DNA of 64,000 nucleotides from Diaporthe sp. PMI_573 (Eukaryota; Ascomycota; Sordariomycetes; Diaporthales; Diaporthaceae). Shown piece by piece: positions 46,796 through 59,100 of this stretch (its first letter is position 1; every line of letters starts with the position of its first letter). The notes beneath the pieces are model-generated. The model saw only the letters and a program-made list of their open reading frames with translations. It was not told the DNA's origin and made no database searches. Location: contig JAJTUP010000013.1 of assembly GCA_021399435.1 (NCBI GenBank), positions 1,178,001-1,242,000 of the forward strand. The letters are read 5' to 3'. The translations under genes were made by a program, and so were the position numbers.

Positions 46796-47372
46796 AATCT
46801 ACCAACCTTGGACCCAACCACGCTCTGGAAGCACTTAGAGACAGATAGAGATGTACCTAGAGGAGCAACAGGGGTGTCGTAGGGAAGAATTCTAGATACG
46901 TGGTCCAGTAAGCGGAAGATTCAACCGCTGCCTTTTTGGCTGGCAGGTACTGTACCTACCTACCAACCTTGGAAGGAAGGTGGGTAGACAGTATGGTGCT
47001 GGCTTAGCCTATACGGTAAACCGAGAAAGGGGGGGAAGGCGGCAAGCCGGGTGGCAGCCCGAATATGTCTCCCATGCTCTTCTCAGCGGTAGAATACTGA
47101 ATAATGAGAACTGATCGCATAAGACATATTGCTTCTAAGTGGGTGTGTGACCTGATCTGCATCGCATTGTTTTTGAGTCGGGAGGCCCCTCACACAGATT
47201 GCAAGTGGGTGACGATCTGAGGCTCAAGGCTGCGTATTGCGTAGCCTTGCAGCATCTTGGCTGCTGCAGCACATTGACGTAACAATCTCAACCAATCATC
47301 CACACTGATCGCAGAACTCGTCGCCGACGCAAGGTTGAATTGATCGAGATTTATAATTTGAATTGACTGCCC

Positions 47373-48737
47373 ATGATTGTTTCGACACTGAAGGTGTCCA
47401 AACTGCCTCGGTTCCCCGGCGCGCTCACCAGCCTGAAAAGCACGTCCCGCGGCATCTGCAACACCACCAAGATGGCGAAGCCAGACCACTCCGAGAGGAC
47501 CGCGACCGAGCCTCGCGACCCGGTAAGAAATGGTGCAGCTCGATCCTTCCAAATAGAGCTCCTACTTACTCGATGCTTCCGACCAAAAGTCGCTCCACAC
47601 GGTCGTCCTCAAGCAGATAGAGGAGGTCAACCCCTCCATCCGCACCTTCCGCCTCGCCATCCCGCCGTCCGTGGGAAGCATCAAGGTAAGCGCATCTGCA
47701 CCATATCTGACGGAGAGCCTTGTGAGAGACGTGCCGCATCTGTCGAGTCTAGCCATAGCCCTCTCACCCTCGACCCAATCCAGCTACTGACAACGACCAG
47801 TTCCTCCCAGGCCAGTGGCTAGACGTCTTCGTGCCGGGCATCAGCAAGCCAGGCGGCTTCACCATCACCTCAGCGCCCTCAAGGGCTCAGAGGAAGCCAG
47901 CAACCCCCGCCAGCGCCGCCCCAGCCCAAGGCACGGCCCATTCTGGTTCCCCACCACTAGCGACTGCACCGCCAGAGCCCTACCTCGAGCTCGCCGTGCA
48001 GAAGTCGCCAGACAACCCGCCCGCCCAGTATCTATGGAGGCCCGTGGGAGAGATCCTCTCCTCGGAGCTGCGCGTCCGCGTCGGCGGCAGCTTTGTCTGG
48101 CCGCCCCCAGGGGTTCAACCGATGGTGAGTCCCATCGCCACTCTAACACCACCCTTTTCTCTCCTGCTGTGCCTCCTCGTTTCTCTGCAACAAGATCCCC
48201 CCCCTGGATATGACAGGACTCGAAAGTACACCAAAGTTGAACTAACGGTACAAGACCCTCCGCAAGATCGTCTTCGTCGCTGGTGGTGTCGGCATCAACC
48301 CTCTGATGAGCATCGCGAGCCACCTCGCCGAGCGGCCGGACCCGCGGCACAAGGTCGAGTTCCTGTACTCGACGCGGGATCCAGGCCAGGGACAGAGCGA
48401 CGCCAGCAAGGTATTGTTCCTGGAACGCCTGGCCGAGATCTTCGGCGGCGGCGGCGCACTCAAGGGGCGGCTGAGCCTGTTCCTGACGGCCGGTGGTGAG
48501 GGCAAGGGGGAAGAGGTGTTGGAAGAGGGGAGCGGTGATGACCGCCTGGGCATCGCGTTCAAGCGGCGGCGGATAACAATCGAGGACATTGCTCACGCGA
48601 TCGGTGATGACAAGAGGTTCGCCGCCGTCTACGTCTGTGGGGTGCCTACAATGACGGACGACTTCGTCGAGAAGTTGACTTCTCCAAAGGGACTGGGTCT
48701 GGAGCCCCATAGAGTCCTTTACGAGAAGTGGTGGTAG
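47373..48737 (+). CDS. OXNAD1: OXNAD1-like FAD/NAD-binding oxidoreductase
   Basis: Four exons, 47373-47522, 47590-47685, 47801-48124 and 48255-48737, give 350 residues; all joins are phase 0. The FAD-binding part has FLPGQWLDVFVPG and GGFTITSAPS. The NAD-binding part has VFVAGGVGINPLMSI, the YSTRDP strand and YVCGVPTMTDDFVEK near the end, with the final aromatic residue of KWW closing the ferredoxin-reductase fold. This resembles OXNAD1-type, cytochrome-b5-reductase-like proteins. The basic N-terminus (MIVSTLKVSKLPRFPGALTS) could be a mitochondrial presequence; a second Met (MAKPD, residue 34) may give a cytosolic form. The electron partner is not known. Confidence 0.88.
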
Positions 48738-49339
48738 AGATGGGGGATAGAAGAGACACAATTACAGGATACCTTCTATTGTTGTGGCAAACAGTCCGCA
48801 TTTGGTCTTGCATTCACATCTATTTGCGTGTGAGGATACCTCGTCAGTGCTGGTCTGGAGTGTATGATCATGGAGGCCTGTGTTCTTGCATGATCCCAGG
48901 TGTCTTTGCCGGGGAATCCAACCGTGTCTTTCGTTTGTTGCCATTTTTATAGTCGCTCCCCTTTTTTTCCGTCTGGGTTTTGAGTTGCGTTGTCGGTTGG
49001 GGAGGGGGCCGCACAGGGTCGAAGCTTCCTCCCCAGACACACACTACCTGCTTTTAGGCCGAGGCTACAGCAGTGACTGCAGGGGGAGGTGCCATCAAAT
49101 TAATGGCCAAGAACTGTGGTTTCTTCACCTCCCTCCTCCGATTTTTCCTCGCCCCAAATTTATTGGTTGATGGGAGCTAGCACAGGCGGACTCGTTTCCT
49201 CAAGGTCAATTCCAGCCCTAACCGACACCCTGGAATCCATGCGCAACAGCTCTATGCTAGACAACCCTTTCCGGAATCACTCGTCAAATCGATTGAGTGG
49301 CTCACGAACTACACTTGACAGCCGCTGGTTCAGTACAAG
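48738..49339. other. Intergenic
   Basis: 600 bases between two plus-strand genes; 3' UTR of the oxidoreductase and promoter of the next gene. Nothing else seen. Confidence 0.5.
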
Positions 49340-51190
49340 ATGCCCTCGTTTCGTGGCATAGACATGTCCATCCTCGCACCGTCAAAGGTTGGCAAACTGC
49401 CAGAGTACCCCCATCCAGAAGGAGCTTCCGTTCAGCTTGGAACTCGGAAAGACAACAGTCAGGACCAATCCCGAGTATCAAAGGTCAATCCAACTGTTTC
49501 AGTGTACATCCCGTCTGTGCCAGGTTCGGACGGCCTCCACTTCAGTTTTGGTTTAGAGAGGTTGCTAATCTTGAAAAGGTGCCCAATTCTGTATCAACTA
49601 TGTTGTGGAACGAGAACCCAGCCCTCCGAGTCACCTGTTCTTCAAATTGTTCATGAATGGGAGACACGTAACCTCATGGGGCATCAACCCCAAGGTAAAG
49701 GACAAGGGCCGGGTCGAGAAGGCCCTGTATGAGCCCAGCGATCGATGGAATCATGAAGAGGACGGGACGACCATGAAACCGGAGGGAATTGAGGCCAGGC
49801 ACTTCCACTTCATGGGAGACCAGCGGACGAAGTCCGTGGCCGAGGACGGTGGTCTCATCGAAATCCTGGTCTTCCGGGCCAGGGGCCGGAAGAGAAGGGC
49901 TGCCAAGCTGGATCAGTACAGGCATCAGGATAAGTACGGAATTGCGTAAGTCTCTGGCTCTGTGCGTTCGTGTTGGTATCTGGCTGACATTATATGACCA
50001 GTACACCCAGCGGCGGGCTGCTAGACAATCCACAAGACGTCACTTTCTTCGATTTCCATCTCATCGATCCCAAAGACGAGCCCTTTGCCAGATTTCAGTT
50101 TCACTACCGCTCCCTAGCGAACCTACGTCAGCTGAATCTGATACCGTCCGATGACTCCAACATCTTCGATACATTGTCTACCAGCACAATTACCGACAGC
50201 ATCGACCTCACGCCTGACGCCAGCATCGACGAGACGCCAATTGAAAAAGCCCCGAGGCGATCTCCCACCTCCCGCCCTGATCCTGACGAGTCGGTCTTCA
50301 ACGACAACAGTAGCTCTGGTGAGGATGAGCTGGATCCGGCACGTGGTGGCAAGCCGCGCAAAGAGAAAGTGTTTGTCCTCAGGACTCCCCCACAGTTGCG
50401 ACCAGGCTCAGGTACCAGCCACAACCTGCCTCAACCCAGCAAATGCCTTAGGGACGGTTCTACCGAGGGAATCCCGGACTCGTATCTTCAACGCCCCCTA
50501 CCGGATCGGCCGCTCCCCGACCTACCCGTCGGCGTACCAAATGAGATTTGCGGCCCCTCGCGGAAAACATCCACTGCTTCAATCGCGACCTCGCTTCTGA
50601 GCTACATCAAAGATGACTCGTTCTTGAACGAATCTGTTGAGTACGGCCATGCCCAGGAGGTCCCGGTATACAAGACAGACGCCCTCCCTGCTCACCATTA
50701 TTACCAACATGATCCGGACGACCTATCAGTATCCGACTACGAGACCTACCTTTCATCTGAGGATGACTTAAAGGTCAAGCAGTCCGAACTAGCCCCTCAG
50801 GGCAAACACTCCGCTGGCAGTGGAGATAGACTGCACAAACACACGGAGTTCCTGGACACCAAAGATAGGTCACCACCAGCGAAAGACACCAAGACTGCTG
50901 GTCCGAAGGCTGGCAAGTCCGTCGTGAACATCGGGGAGAAATGTATTGATTTTTCAAGGTTTCCACACCTTCAGCTCGACGAGTATGAAAGGATCCACCA
51001 GTCGCCTTCTCCCAAGGCCTCGCCTCGCCTCGCGCTGAGCCCAAGGCTTGGTCGGCTCTGGGATACGCTGCGCCGAAACCGGTCTCGTTCACCACTGAGG
51101 CAGCCGCTGTGTGAGGCACCGATTCGCAACTGTTCAATGCCTCACCTCCCTGACCAAGGCGGAAACGAGAAGTATGGCAATTGGATCTAG
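49340..51190 (+). CDS. Conserved fungal protein of unknown function
   Basis: Three exons, 49340-49523, 49579-49945 and 50002-51190, give 579 residues; the introns are 55 and 56 nt with GCTAAT and GCTGAC branch points. The N-terminal ~230 residues look folded: MPSFRGIDMSILA, VSVYIPSVPGAQFCINYVV, HLFFKLFMNGRHVTSWGI, KALYEPSDRWNHEEDG, GLIEILVFRARGRKR and FDFHLIDPKDEPFARFQFHY. This pattern of a beta-rich module with an FFKLFxNG strand occurs in many ascomycete hypothetical proteins, in my recollection without a tested function. The remainder is long, Ser/Pro/Asp-rich and probably disordered, with a C-terminal basic segment (RLWDTLRRNRSRSPLRQ). Location and role are unknown. Confidence 0.82.
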
Positions 51191-51453
51191 TGTGGTTCAA
51201 AATTGCAGGCGTTGGATGAAGACATGAGGAGCCCCAGGAGCGTGGCTCTTCCTTGAAACCGCAGTTGGGCGAGATATCTCCGGCCGTCATCGTGGGCGAG
51301 AGAGGATTGCAGCATGAGAAGCAGGCACTGAATTCCAGTGCAGGAGCAGTTAGAAGACTTTGGTGTGATTGAATCCACAGAACCCTCCAAATTCTATTCG
51401 AATGATGGCGTCTGTCTTCAAATGTACAACGAGGCGGCGACACCTCCCACCGT

Positions 51454-51911
51454 CTATGAGTTCGCCCCAAGAACCTTCTTCGTGTCCTCGTCCTTGTTCA
51501 GCAGGCCGAGGTTCCGTATTTGCCCCGCGGTTGGCGCGTTCTCTCGTCCTTGGTTGATCTCTGCCTTCCTGTGCGCTGCCTGTAATGCCATCACCCGGGC
51601 GGCCTGCAACACAAGCCATGTTAGTCCTGGTGTCCTCTAATGCAGCAGTCCTTCTAGGCTGGGCCGACCTCTTTCTTGTGGTGCATGCACTCGTAGTAGT
51701 CCTCCAGTGCGGGCACGCACTTCTTCTTGCCAGAGGCATCCTCAGAGCTCGTGTTGACGACGTAGCATGCGAGCAACTCCTGCCAGAAGGGGAAGCATCG
51801 GGACGGACCTGGCGGGCAGCAGGGTCAGCACGGCATCTCTGTCTCTGCAAGCGGGACCCATTGGTGCCCCAGAGTCAACTCACCCCCGTTCAGTCCGTAT
51901 CCTGATGCCAT
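51454..51911 (-). CDS. NDUFS5: NADH:ubiquinone oxidoreductase subunit NDUFS5 (15 kDa type)
   Basis: Three exons on the minus strand, 51911-51884, 51808-51669 and 51603-51454, give 105 residues. The first exon codes MASGYGLNGG; the second RCFPFWQELLACYVVNTSSE and KKCVPALEDYYECMHHKKE. This is a twin Cx9C (CHCH) arrangement with exactly nine residues between each Cys pair, typical of proteins oxidised in the mitochondrial intermembrane space by Mia40. The third exon begins AARVMALQAAHRKAEI. Sequence and size match complex I subunit NDUFS5. The second intron has an unusual GTCGGC donor. The gene is divergent from SEC39, with 427 bases between start codons. Confidence 0.9.
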
Positions 51912-52338
51912 GGCTTAGGTGTGGGTGTGGTATCCAAGGGTTTGGTTGAGATGTCGCCGGCGAAGTCACCTGTGTCGCATCGCCAAATGATGGCATGAAG
52001 TCGAATCCGGAACTCGCGATTGGCAATGGTGGAGCTCCAGGGTGCCGTCCTGCCAGGCTGCCTGCCGAAGCCTGCACAGTGCCCGGGTAGCCAGGATTTG
52101 CTGTGCTTGGTTGCGTTTCCCCACTAGCCACAGGCGCCACCTTGACACGACCGGGATGTTGATTGCCTCCAAGGAATGCGACAGCTTTACGTACACAGTA
52201 CAAAGCTCAGCGCCAAGCTCCTGGAATCCCCCTACTTCTACTATAGCCACCGGGAGACATATTCTAGTGATGAGGCTGCGCCCCTGATCGAAGCCCTCCA
52301 AGGATACGGGAGAGCATGTGTTGCGCCAATCTCCCACC
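51912..52338. promoter_or_regulatory. Divergent promoter NDUFS5 / SEC39
   Basis: 427 bases separate two divergent start codons, so both promoters and 5' UTRs must lie here. No specific element assigned. Confidence 0.6.
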
Positions 52339-55245
52339 ATGAGTCTCGTTCTTTCAGCCCCGAAGATTGTCCTTCTCGCCGCGCACCTCGCCGCCAAAGC
52401 GGATCTCGACAGCCTGTCCTTCGTCGCAGCGCAACATGGATCCGTGCTGCGAAAGGAACTGCTCCTGCGCATTTTGCTCACATACCTGCCCGAGACCCTG
52501 AAGTCCGAGGAATACGTCTCGTTCATCGACGAGATCGAAAAGGAGGAATACGTCACGCACGAGCATTGGGACGTGGACACATCGCCCGTGGAACACCTGA
52601 GCGAGGAGGAAGCTGTCAAGAAGGTCCGCAAGCTGCACTTGCAGAAGCTGTCATGGCCACAGGCACCGGAGGAAGCTGAGGATGACCTCCTCACACTTTT
52701 CTTGCTGCGCCGGGCGCACAATGTGGACGAGGAGGCTGGGCTCCTGACCCAATTACCTGACTTGCTAGTGCCTTTCCTAGACCACTCGCCCTGCATCCGA
52801 ACGTGGACGATATCGGTCCTGTTGCCTCTGCTTAGAAGAAACTACGAATACTACCCCAACGACAGCGTTTCGGTGACATTGTCTGCGTTTGAACATATGG
52901 CCGACCGTGCGGCTGTCGACCTGCTCTTGTCACAGACGGGCCAGCGGGAAGAGGACCATCGTTACATTGCTCGGGATCTCCGAGGTCTGTTGGGACCATG
53001 GCTCTATAGCGAAAGGAGGTGGGCTACCAAAAGCACGGCTGAAGCGGAAGCAGAGGATGCCGACGAGGATGGACTGATATGCCCAGGCTGGGAGCAGATG
53101 CTGGTATGGCTCACTGCGCATGCATCGAGCACTTGGAGGGTCGCCGTCGAAGCAATAGATCACTGGCACTCGCCAGAGGACGTCGACTTGGGCGGTTATG
53201 GTCAGATGTGGCTCAATGAGGACAAGCAACAGTACTTGGAGCGCAGATATGCTCGCGCTGCTATGGCGTCGGCATACCTGATTTCAGAAGCCACAACGGA
53301 GGCGCTGACAGGTGCATATACCATCGTTGCTGAGGTTGCAAAACTTCTGGACGACCCTCTGCCACCATTACAGACTGCGGCCTCCAACCTGACCCCAGCC
53401 CCGGACCTTGGCAGCACTAATATCATGTTTGCAAAAAATGTCACTCACCTCCGCAATAATCTTCTCGACGAAAGCAACATCCTCACAAAGCCATCCAAGC
53501 TAGCTACGAGCCTCTTATCCGCCCTGGTCGTCAGCGCCTTCCTTGCGACTCGCGCCGGGTTGCCTTGCACACTTAGAAAAGCTGGTGAACTGGCTCTACT
53601 TCAAGACGAGCGTGAACAGAAGACAGAGGCTCTCAAACTGATACATGCTATCAGCGAAAATGGTCCGAACTCGGACGACAGGTTCTGGCTCAAGGCTAGG
53701 AATGAGATTCTCTGGCTGAGAGACTGGGGCGCAGAGGAGGACTCGGTTCCGGGCGAAGACCAGCACTGTTCCGGGATATTCGGGCGTGTCAGTCGGGAAT
53801 TCCTTGAAGTCGAGATCCTAAAGGCCCTCTTGGCGCATACCCGTACGCAGTACCTGTATTTTTCTCCGAGGCTGGCTGCCATGGTCTGACTTTTGTGAAC
53901 AGGGTATTCGCTGGCACAATCTCTCTACGAGGACTCGACAGATCAGCCCCTTGCGAAAAAGGTTCTGCAGGACACGATATACGCCGCAGCTATGAGTGCA
54001 TATGACAATGCTTCTAACCCCAACCGCACGAGGGGTGGAGTGAAGAAATGCAACGACATGTAGGTAATGCAGGAGGTGGGCGGACAAGACAGCCGCGACT
54101 GACATTTCCTCAGATTGCATGCCTTCCCAAAGACCATAGAACGGTCATTTTTGGCGACACAGCGGATCGAAGCCCTCCTCAAAGCGACCCATGCCTTGAG
54201 TGACTATAGGCTCGTTTTAAAACAGGGAGAGCCATTTACGCCCGTTGTCCTACGCGTCCACCAGGATCCTATCTCCATCATTGGGAAAGTCCTGGAACAA
54301 AATCCGAATAGCTATACCAACATTCAAGACCTTGTCGAAGTTGGTCGTAACATGGTGGTTGCAGGCCTGACGGTTCGTGACAAGTCAGGTCATTGCTCAC
54401 TCACGCCAGAAATGGAGCCGCAAGAAATACTGCACACCGAGAGGCGTATCACGGCGATGTGCATCGATGCAGCCTTGACGGAGGACGACTTTGAAACTGC
54501 GTATTCCTACGTCGTCAACCGCGTGGCAGCTCTGGGCAAACCACCACAACCCTTGGGCCGCAAGGCCAGCAATGGTTCTTTGGTGAACAAGGCCGCATCA
54601 GCTTCGGCTCCACGGGATGACTGGTCGTGGAGGGCAGCACTACAAGCTGGCAAATACCGCCGCACCTCGCGGACCATTCGCCCCACCCATCTCGGCACCG
54701 CGAGCGGCAACCCTGACATCCGGCACCTGGAGCAGAGGATCGAGTGCCTGGCTACCGCTCTTCGGGTTGCCCCTTCCGCGACGCTATCAGAGATACTCAA
54801 CACGTACCGCCGCACGGAGGAGGAGCTAGACGCGGCCATAAGCGCCGAGCAGGAGCAGGAGACCGCCTGGGACGAGGCCGCGGACATGCACACGATGCCC
54901 GGCGGTTTTAACGCACCTCCTCGCAGCGCCACGGCGCTGGCCAGACAGCCGGCGTCGTCTTCGACGCGGCACACGTCCGAGGAGGCGCCAATGTCGTTAT
55001 TCGACTTGTCCAGGGCCAGTATGCGGTCCGCCCAGCGCAACCTGACTGCGTTGTCGAATTTCAACACCACGGCGCAAGGCAAGGGTTTCGACGCGTCGGC
55101 GTCTGCTGATGAGTCTGCGGAGCAGCAGCAGCAGAGGGCCAGGAAGAGGGATCAGCTCAGGGATGCAGCAGTGGGTGGCCTGACTGCAGGAGTTGGGTGG
55201 TTGATAGGGGCTCAGCCGGCGCCACACGGTCCTGAGAGAGAGTGA
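52339..55245 (+). CDS. SEC39: Sec39 domain protein (Dsl1/NRZ tethering complex)
   Basis: Three exons, 52339-53842, 53903-54059 and 54114-55245, give 930 residues. The ATG at 52339 opens MSLVLSAPKIVLLAAHLAAK. The helical body continues with LRKELLLRILLTYLPETLKS, LDHSPCIRTWTISVLLPLLR, KATHALSDYRLVLKQGEPF and EDDFETAYSYVVNRVAALG. This is the alpha-solenoid pattern of Sec39 (the yeast homologue of metazoan NBAS), a subunit of the ER-bound Dsl1 complex. That complex captures COPI vesicles returning from the Golgi and works with the SNARE Use1/Sec20. The last ~190 residues, with a Gln/Ala-rich stretch (ESAEQQQQRARKR), are probably disordered. The intron at 53843-53902 uses a GTACGC donor. Confidence 0.9.
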
Positions 55246-56113
55246 CTGGTCCTTCACAAGATGCAATATCGGGAGAGGGGGTGGTCGTACTACAGAATAA
55301 TGATACCTGGTTCTATTTGACAAAAGATTCGTTGCGTGGGAGTGTTTACCTTTGGCTCCGACATTCCAAATTGCGCAGACTGTAGGAATGCTGGTCCATA
55401 AATCTCGTGGCCTGCAAGACGCACAGCCAAGCACGCACAAAATTTACATAAAGCTCCCGACAGATGAAAGCAAATCAAGTGGAAAGGCCAAGGTATCGAT
55501 TTGAAATTTTCCTTCTTGCTTTTTCTCCTTGCCTGTCCCTCATGGTGTGGCTCGGTTCAGGATCCAAAACTTGCGAAGGCCATACTGTTGTTGTTGTTGG
55601 AGCTGTGGCTGTTTTGCCGCTGATTGTCACAAGGGTCCTCCCCCCCACCGCCACCCGCCCCTGCCAGAACAAGCTGTGGCCCGTGCTACCAGCTCCCCAC
55701 CATTTGCCAACCTGGCGGCAGACTTGTCGCATCATCGTCGCTCTGGTCGGCTCTGAACAACACCACCTTCTCTTACTTCATCATTCCTGCCACCTCACCT
55801 CACCGCCCCCTCCCTCACACAGCCCGCCTGTTAAGGCCTGCCTCCACGCGCCCGTTATCCTCACCACAGTACCGTGGCCTGGCTTTGTATTTCTTTTTGG
55901 AGTTCGTCTCGTGTCGTACAAACCTGTGCGACCTCGAATTGCCACTAGTGCCAGCCAACCTCGAACTACTGCCTCGCTGACGCTTGCATTCGGTTTTCTC
56001 AAAAATCGGCCATATTTATCGTGCCGTGCAGTATCTTTCCCTTTTTTGCGACTCTACCGAGTAACCTCGTAAGCAACCTCCGACACGGCGGCAACCTTGC
56101 CAGCGACGCGACG
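55246..56113. other. Intergenic, XRN1 promoter and leader
   Basis: 868 bases before XRN1. Pyrimidine-rich near 55620-55880 with CCCC-rich tracts. A 202-codon plus-strand frame (55464-56072) lacks any domain and is probably leader sequence. Confidence 0.5.
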
Positions 56114-59100
56114 ATGGGTGTTCCCAAGTTCTTCAGATGGCTCTCGGAGCGATACCCGTCCATCTCCCAGCTCATAGCAGAGAATCGAATCCCCGAGTTC
56201 GACTGCCTCTACCTCGACATGAACGGGATCATCCACAACTGCACCCACAAGGACTCGGGCGATACCCAGTTCCGTCTAAGCGAGGATGAGATGTTCATTC
56301 GCATCTTCAATTACATTGAACATCTGTTTGGTAAAATCAAACCCAAGCAGCTCTTCTTCATGGCCGTGGACGGTGTTGCGCCACGGGCAAAGATGAACCA
56401 GCAGCGCGCGAGGCGCTTCAGGACCGCGCTGGATGCTGAGCAGGCAAGAGACAAGGCGACTCGAGAAGGAAAAGAACTGCCCAAGGAAGAACCATTCGAC
56501 AGCAACTGCATCACGCCGGGAACAGAGTTCATGGCGAAGCTGTCGCTGCAGCTAAGATATTTTATCAACAAGAAGGTCTCCGAGGACAAGGAATGGCAAG
56601 GCTGTGAAATTGTGCTTTCCGGCCACGAGGTCCCCGGCGAGGGCGAGCACAAGATTATGGAGTACATTCGCAACGCCAGAGCGCAGCCGGACTACCACCC
56701 CAACATGCGGCACTGTCTATACGGCCTCGATGCAGATCTGATCATGCTGGGTCTGCTCAGCCACGACCCGCACTTCTGCCTCCTCCGTGAGGAGGTCACC
56801 TTCGGCCGCCAGTCCAAGGTGCAGTCGAAGGAGTTGGAACACCAGAACTTCTACCTCATGCATCTTTGCATTGTCAGAGAATACCTCGAGTTGGAATTCC
56901 AAGACTTCAAAGTGGACGGCGCGAATAAGCTGAGCTTTCCATTCGACATGGAGCGGGTAATCGACGATTTCATTCTCATGGCGTTCTTTGTTGGCAACGA
57001 TTTCTTGCCCAACCTGCCACGGATACACATCAACGAAGGTGCTTTGGCGATGATGTTCAGGATATACAAGTCCGTCTTGCCGAAATGCGACGGTTACATC
57101 AACGAGGGCGGCGCCATGAACTTGAAGCGTCTGGGTGTTTTCCTTGAAGAGCTCAGCAAGGAGGAGTACCGGTTCTTCGAGCACGAGGTCGAGAGCTCCA
57201 AGTGGTTCCAGGCCAGGCGAAAGATCGGGAACGGGGATGCGGCGCCCAAGCCCAAGGGCAAGCTCGTCGTCACATCAGAGCAGAAGAAGCTGTGGAAGGA
57301 ACAGATCAAGCCCTTCCTTACCAAGAGGGCCTCTGAGACTCTGGATCTTGGCATCAGCCTGAAGGCCGCTGATCGGAAGTTCGTGCAAGAATTTGCCGAT
57401 AGTGCTCGTATCAATTGGAAGACGAAGGAAGACGACGACGGGCACCGGCATCTCGTGCTGACCTTCCCCGCGAAACCAGAAATGGACGACGGCGAAGGCG
57501 CCGAAGAGTTCGAAGAAGAATCGCAGCTTGCTATCAATCGGATTGTCAAAAAATACGACAACGCCGAGGTCCAAGATGTGACAGCAGAAGAAGCCCAGTC
57601 TCAATACGATGTTCTATACGAGCAGAAATTCCAAGAGTGGAAGGACAACTACTATGCTGAGAAGTTTCCCGAGTGGGCAGGGAACAAGGAAGCTGAGCTG
57701 AAGAAGCTCACCGAGAATTACGTGCAGGGCTTGCAATGGGTACTGTTCTACTACTATCGTGGTATCTGCTCATGGCCCTGGTTCTACCAGTACCATTACT
57801 CTCCTTTGATCTCGGACGTTATTAAGGGGTTGGGTGCCGATATGAACTTCAATCTGGGCCAGCCTTTCCGGCCGTTTGAGCAGCTGATGGGTGTGCTTCC
57901 CGACCGAAGCAAGAAGATCGTGCCTACCGTCTATTGGGATCTAATGACGAACCCTGACTCACCTATCGTCGACTTCTATCCCAGAGACTTTGAACTGGAC
58001 ATGAACGGCAAGAAGCAGGATTGGGAGGCTGTGATCAAGATCCCTTTCATCGAAGAAAAGCGACTCCTCGACGCCATGGCTACCAAGAACGACTTGCTAT
58101 CCGATGACGAGAAGTCAAGGAATGGTTTCAACGTCCCTATCAAGTTCACCTACTCGGCTGAATACGACTTTGTCTATCCGTCGTCCATGGTGGGCATATT
58201 CCCTGATATCCCCCACTGCCACTGTGTGGAGAATATCTTCGACCTCCCACCGACGGATGGTTTGAGTTACCGACAAGGTCTAATGGAAGGGGCCATGCTT
58301 AGCGTTTCGGCTCTGGCTGGTTTCCCAAGTCTGGCAACTCTCCCCTACACTGCGACTCTGGGCTTCCACGGGGTCAATGTCTTCCAGCAGGACAGTCGGA
58401 ATGAGAGCATGGTCGTCACGCTGTCCGACTCAGCCATGCGAACTAAAGTCGAAAACGCGAAGCAGAAACTTGGCAAGCGGTGTTATGTCGGGTATCCCTT
58501 CCTCCAAGAAGCCAAGATTGTCCGTGTTTCTGACGAGTTGTTTGACTTGACACTATCAGAGGACGGCTCCGGACAAGTCGTCGTCAAGGATCACTCAAAC
58601 CGGGAGATCGACGACTGGCTGAAGAATTCCAGGTACTGGGAGGACTTTTACAGCAAGCGTTTGGGCATCCTGATCGGAGACGTGGAGTCCATGGTTCACG
58701 TTGAGATGCTTAAGGGATTGATAAAGACCGACGAAGGCGCCACTATCAAGGAGTTTGGCGAGATACCAGGAATGCGGGACTTTTATGCGTCACAGACCAT
58801 TGTTGACGCCGTCGTCAATGAGGATGAGCGTTTCACAGAGAAAGCAGCCCTGCCCGTTGAGGAGGAATTCCCTGTCAACTCTCACGCCTTTTACCTGGGT
58901 GACTTGGCATATGGTCGGCCTCTTGTGGTTACTGGACACAGCGACAAGAAGCTGGATGTCACAATCTCCAAGATGAAGAACAAGGAACCTGACTTTGCAA
59001 GGGAAATCATTCAAAGGAACGAGCGCGAAAACAAATACTTCCCGTCATATCAGGTCGCCAAAGACCTGCGCCTTCATCCCTTGGCCTTCAGCAAGATAAC

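Larger units (their letters stand above)
45239..47372. other. Large intergenic region
   Basis: 2.1 kb between the divergent C2H2 gene (minus) and the oxidoreductase (plus). Contains a GGA repeat (about 46512-46536) and two TACCTAGGTA palindromes with further TACCTACC-type half sites (46950-46970). Frames up to 132 codons show no domain. Confidence 0.5.

Noticed and set aside
51350..51850. 166-codon minus-strand frame overlapping NDUFS5
   Set aside because: Arg-rich shadow in another frame; the spliced Cx9C reading explains the locus.
55464..56072. 202-codon frame upstream of XRN1
   Set aside because: Pyrimidine-rich leader sequence with no domain.
56021..56113. N-terminal extension of XRN1
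   Set aside because: The XRN family begins MGVPKFFR, which matches the ATG at 56114.
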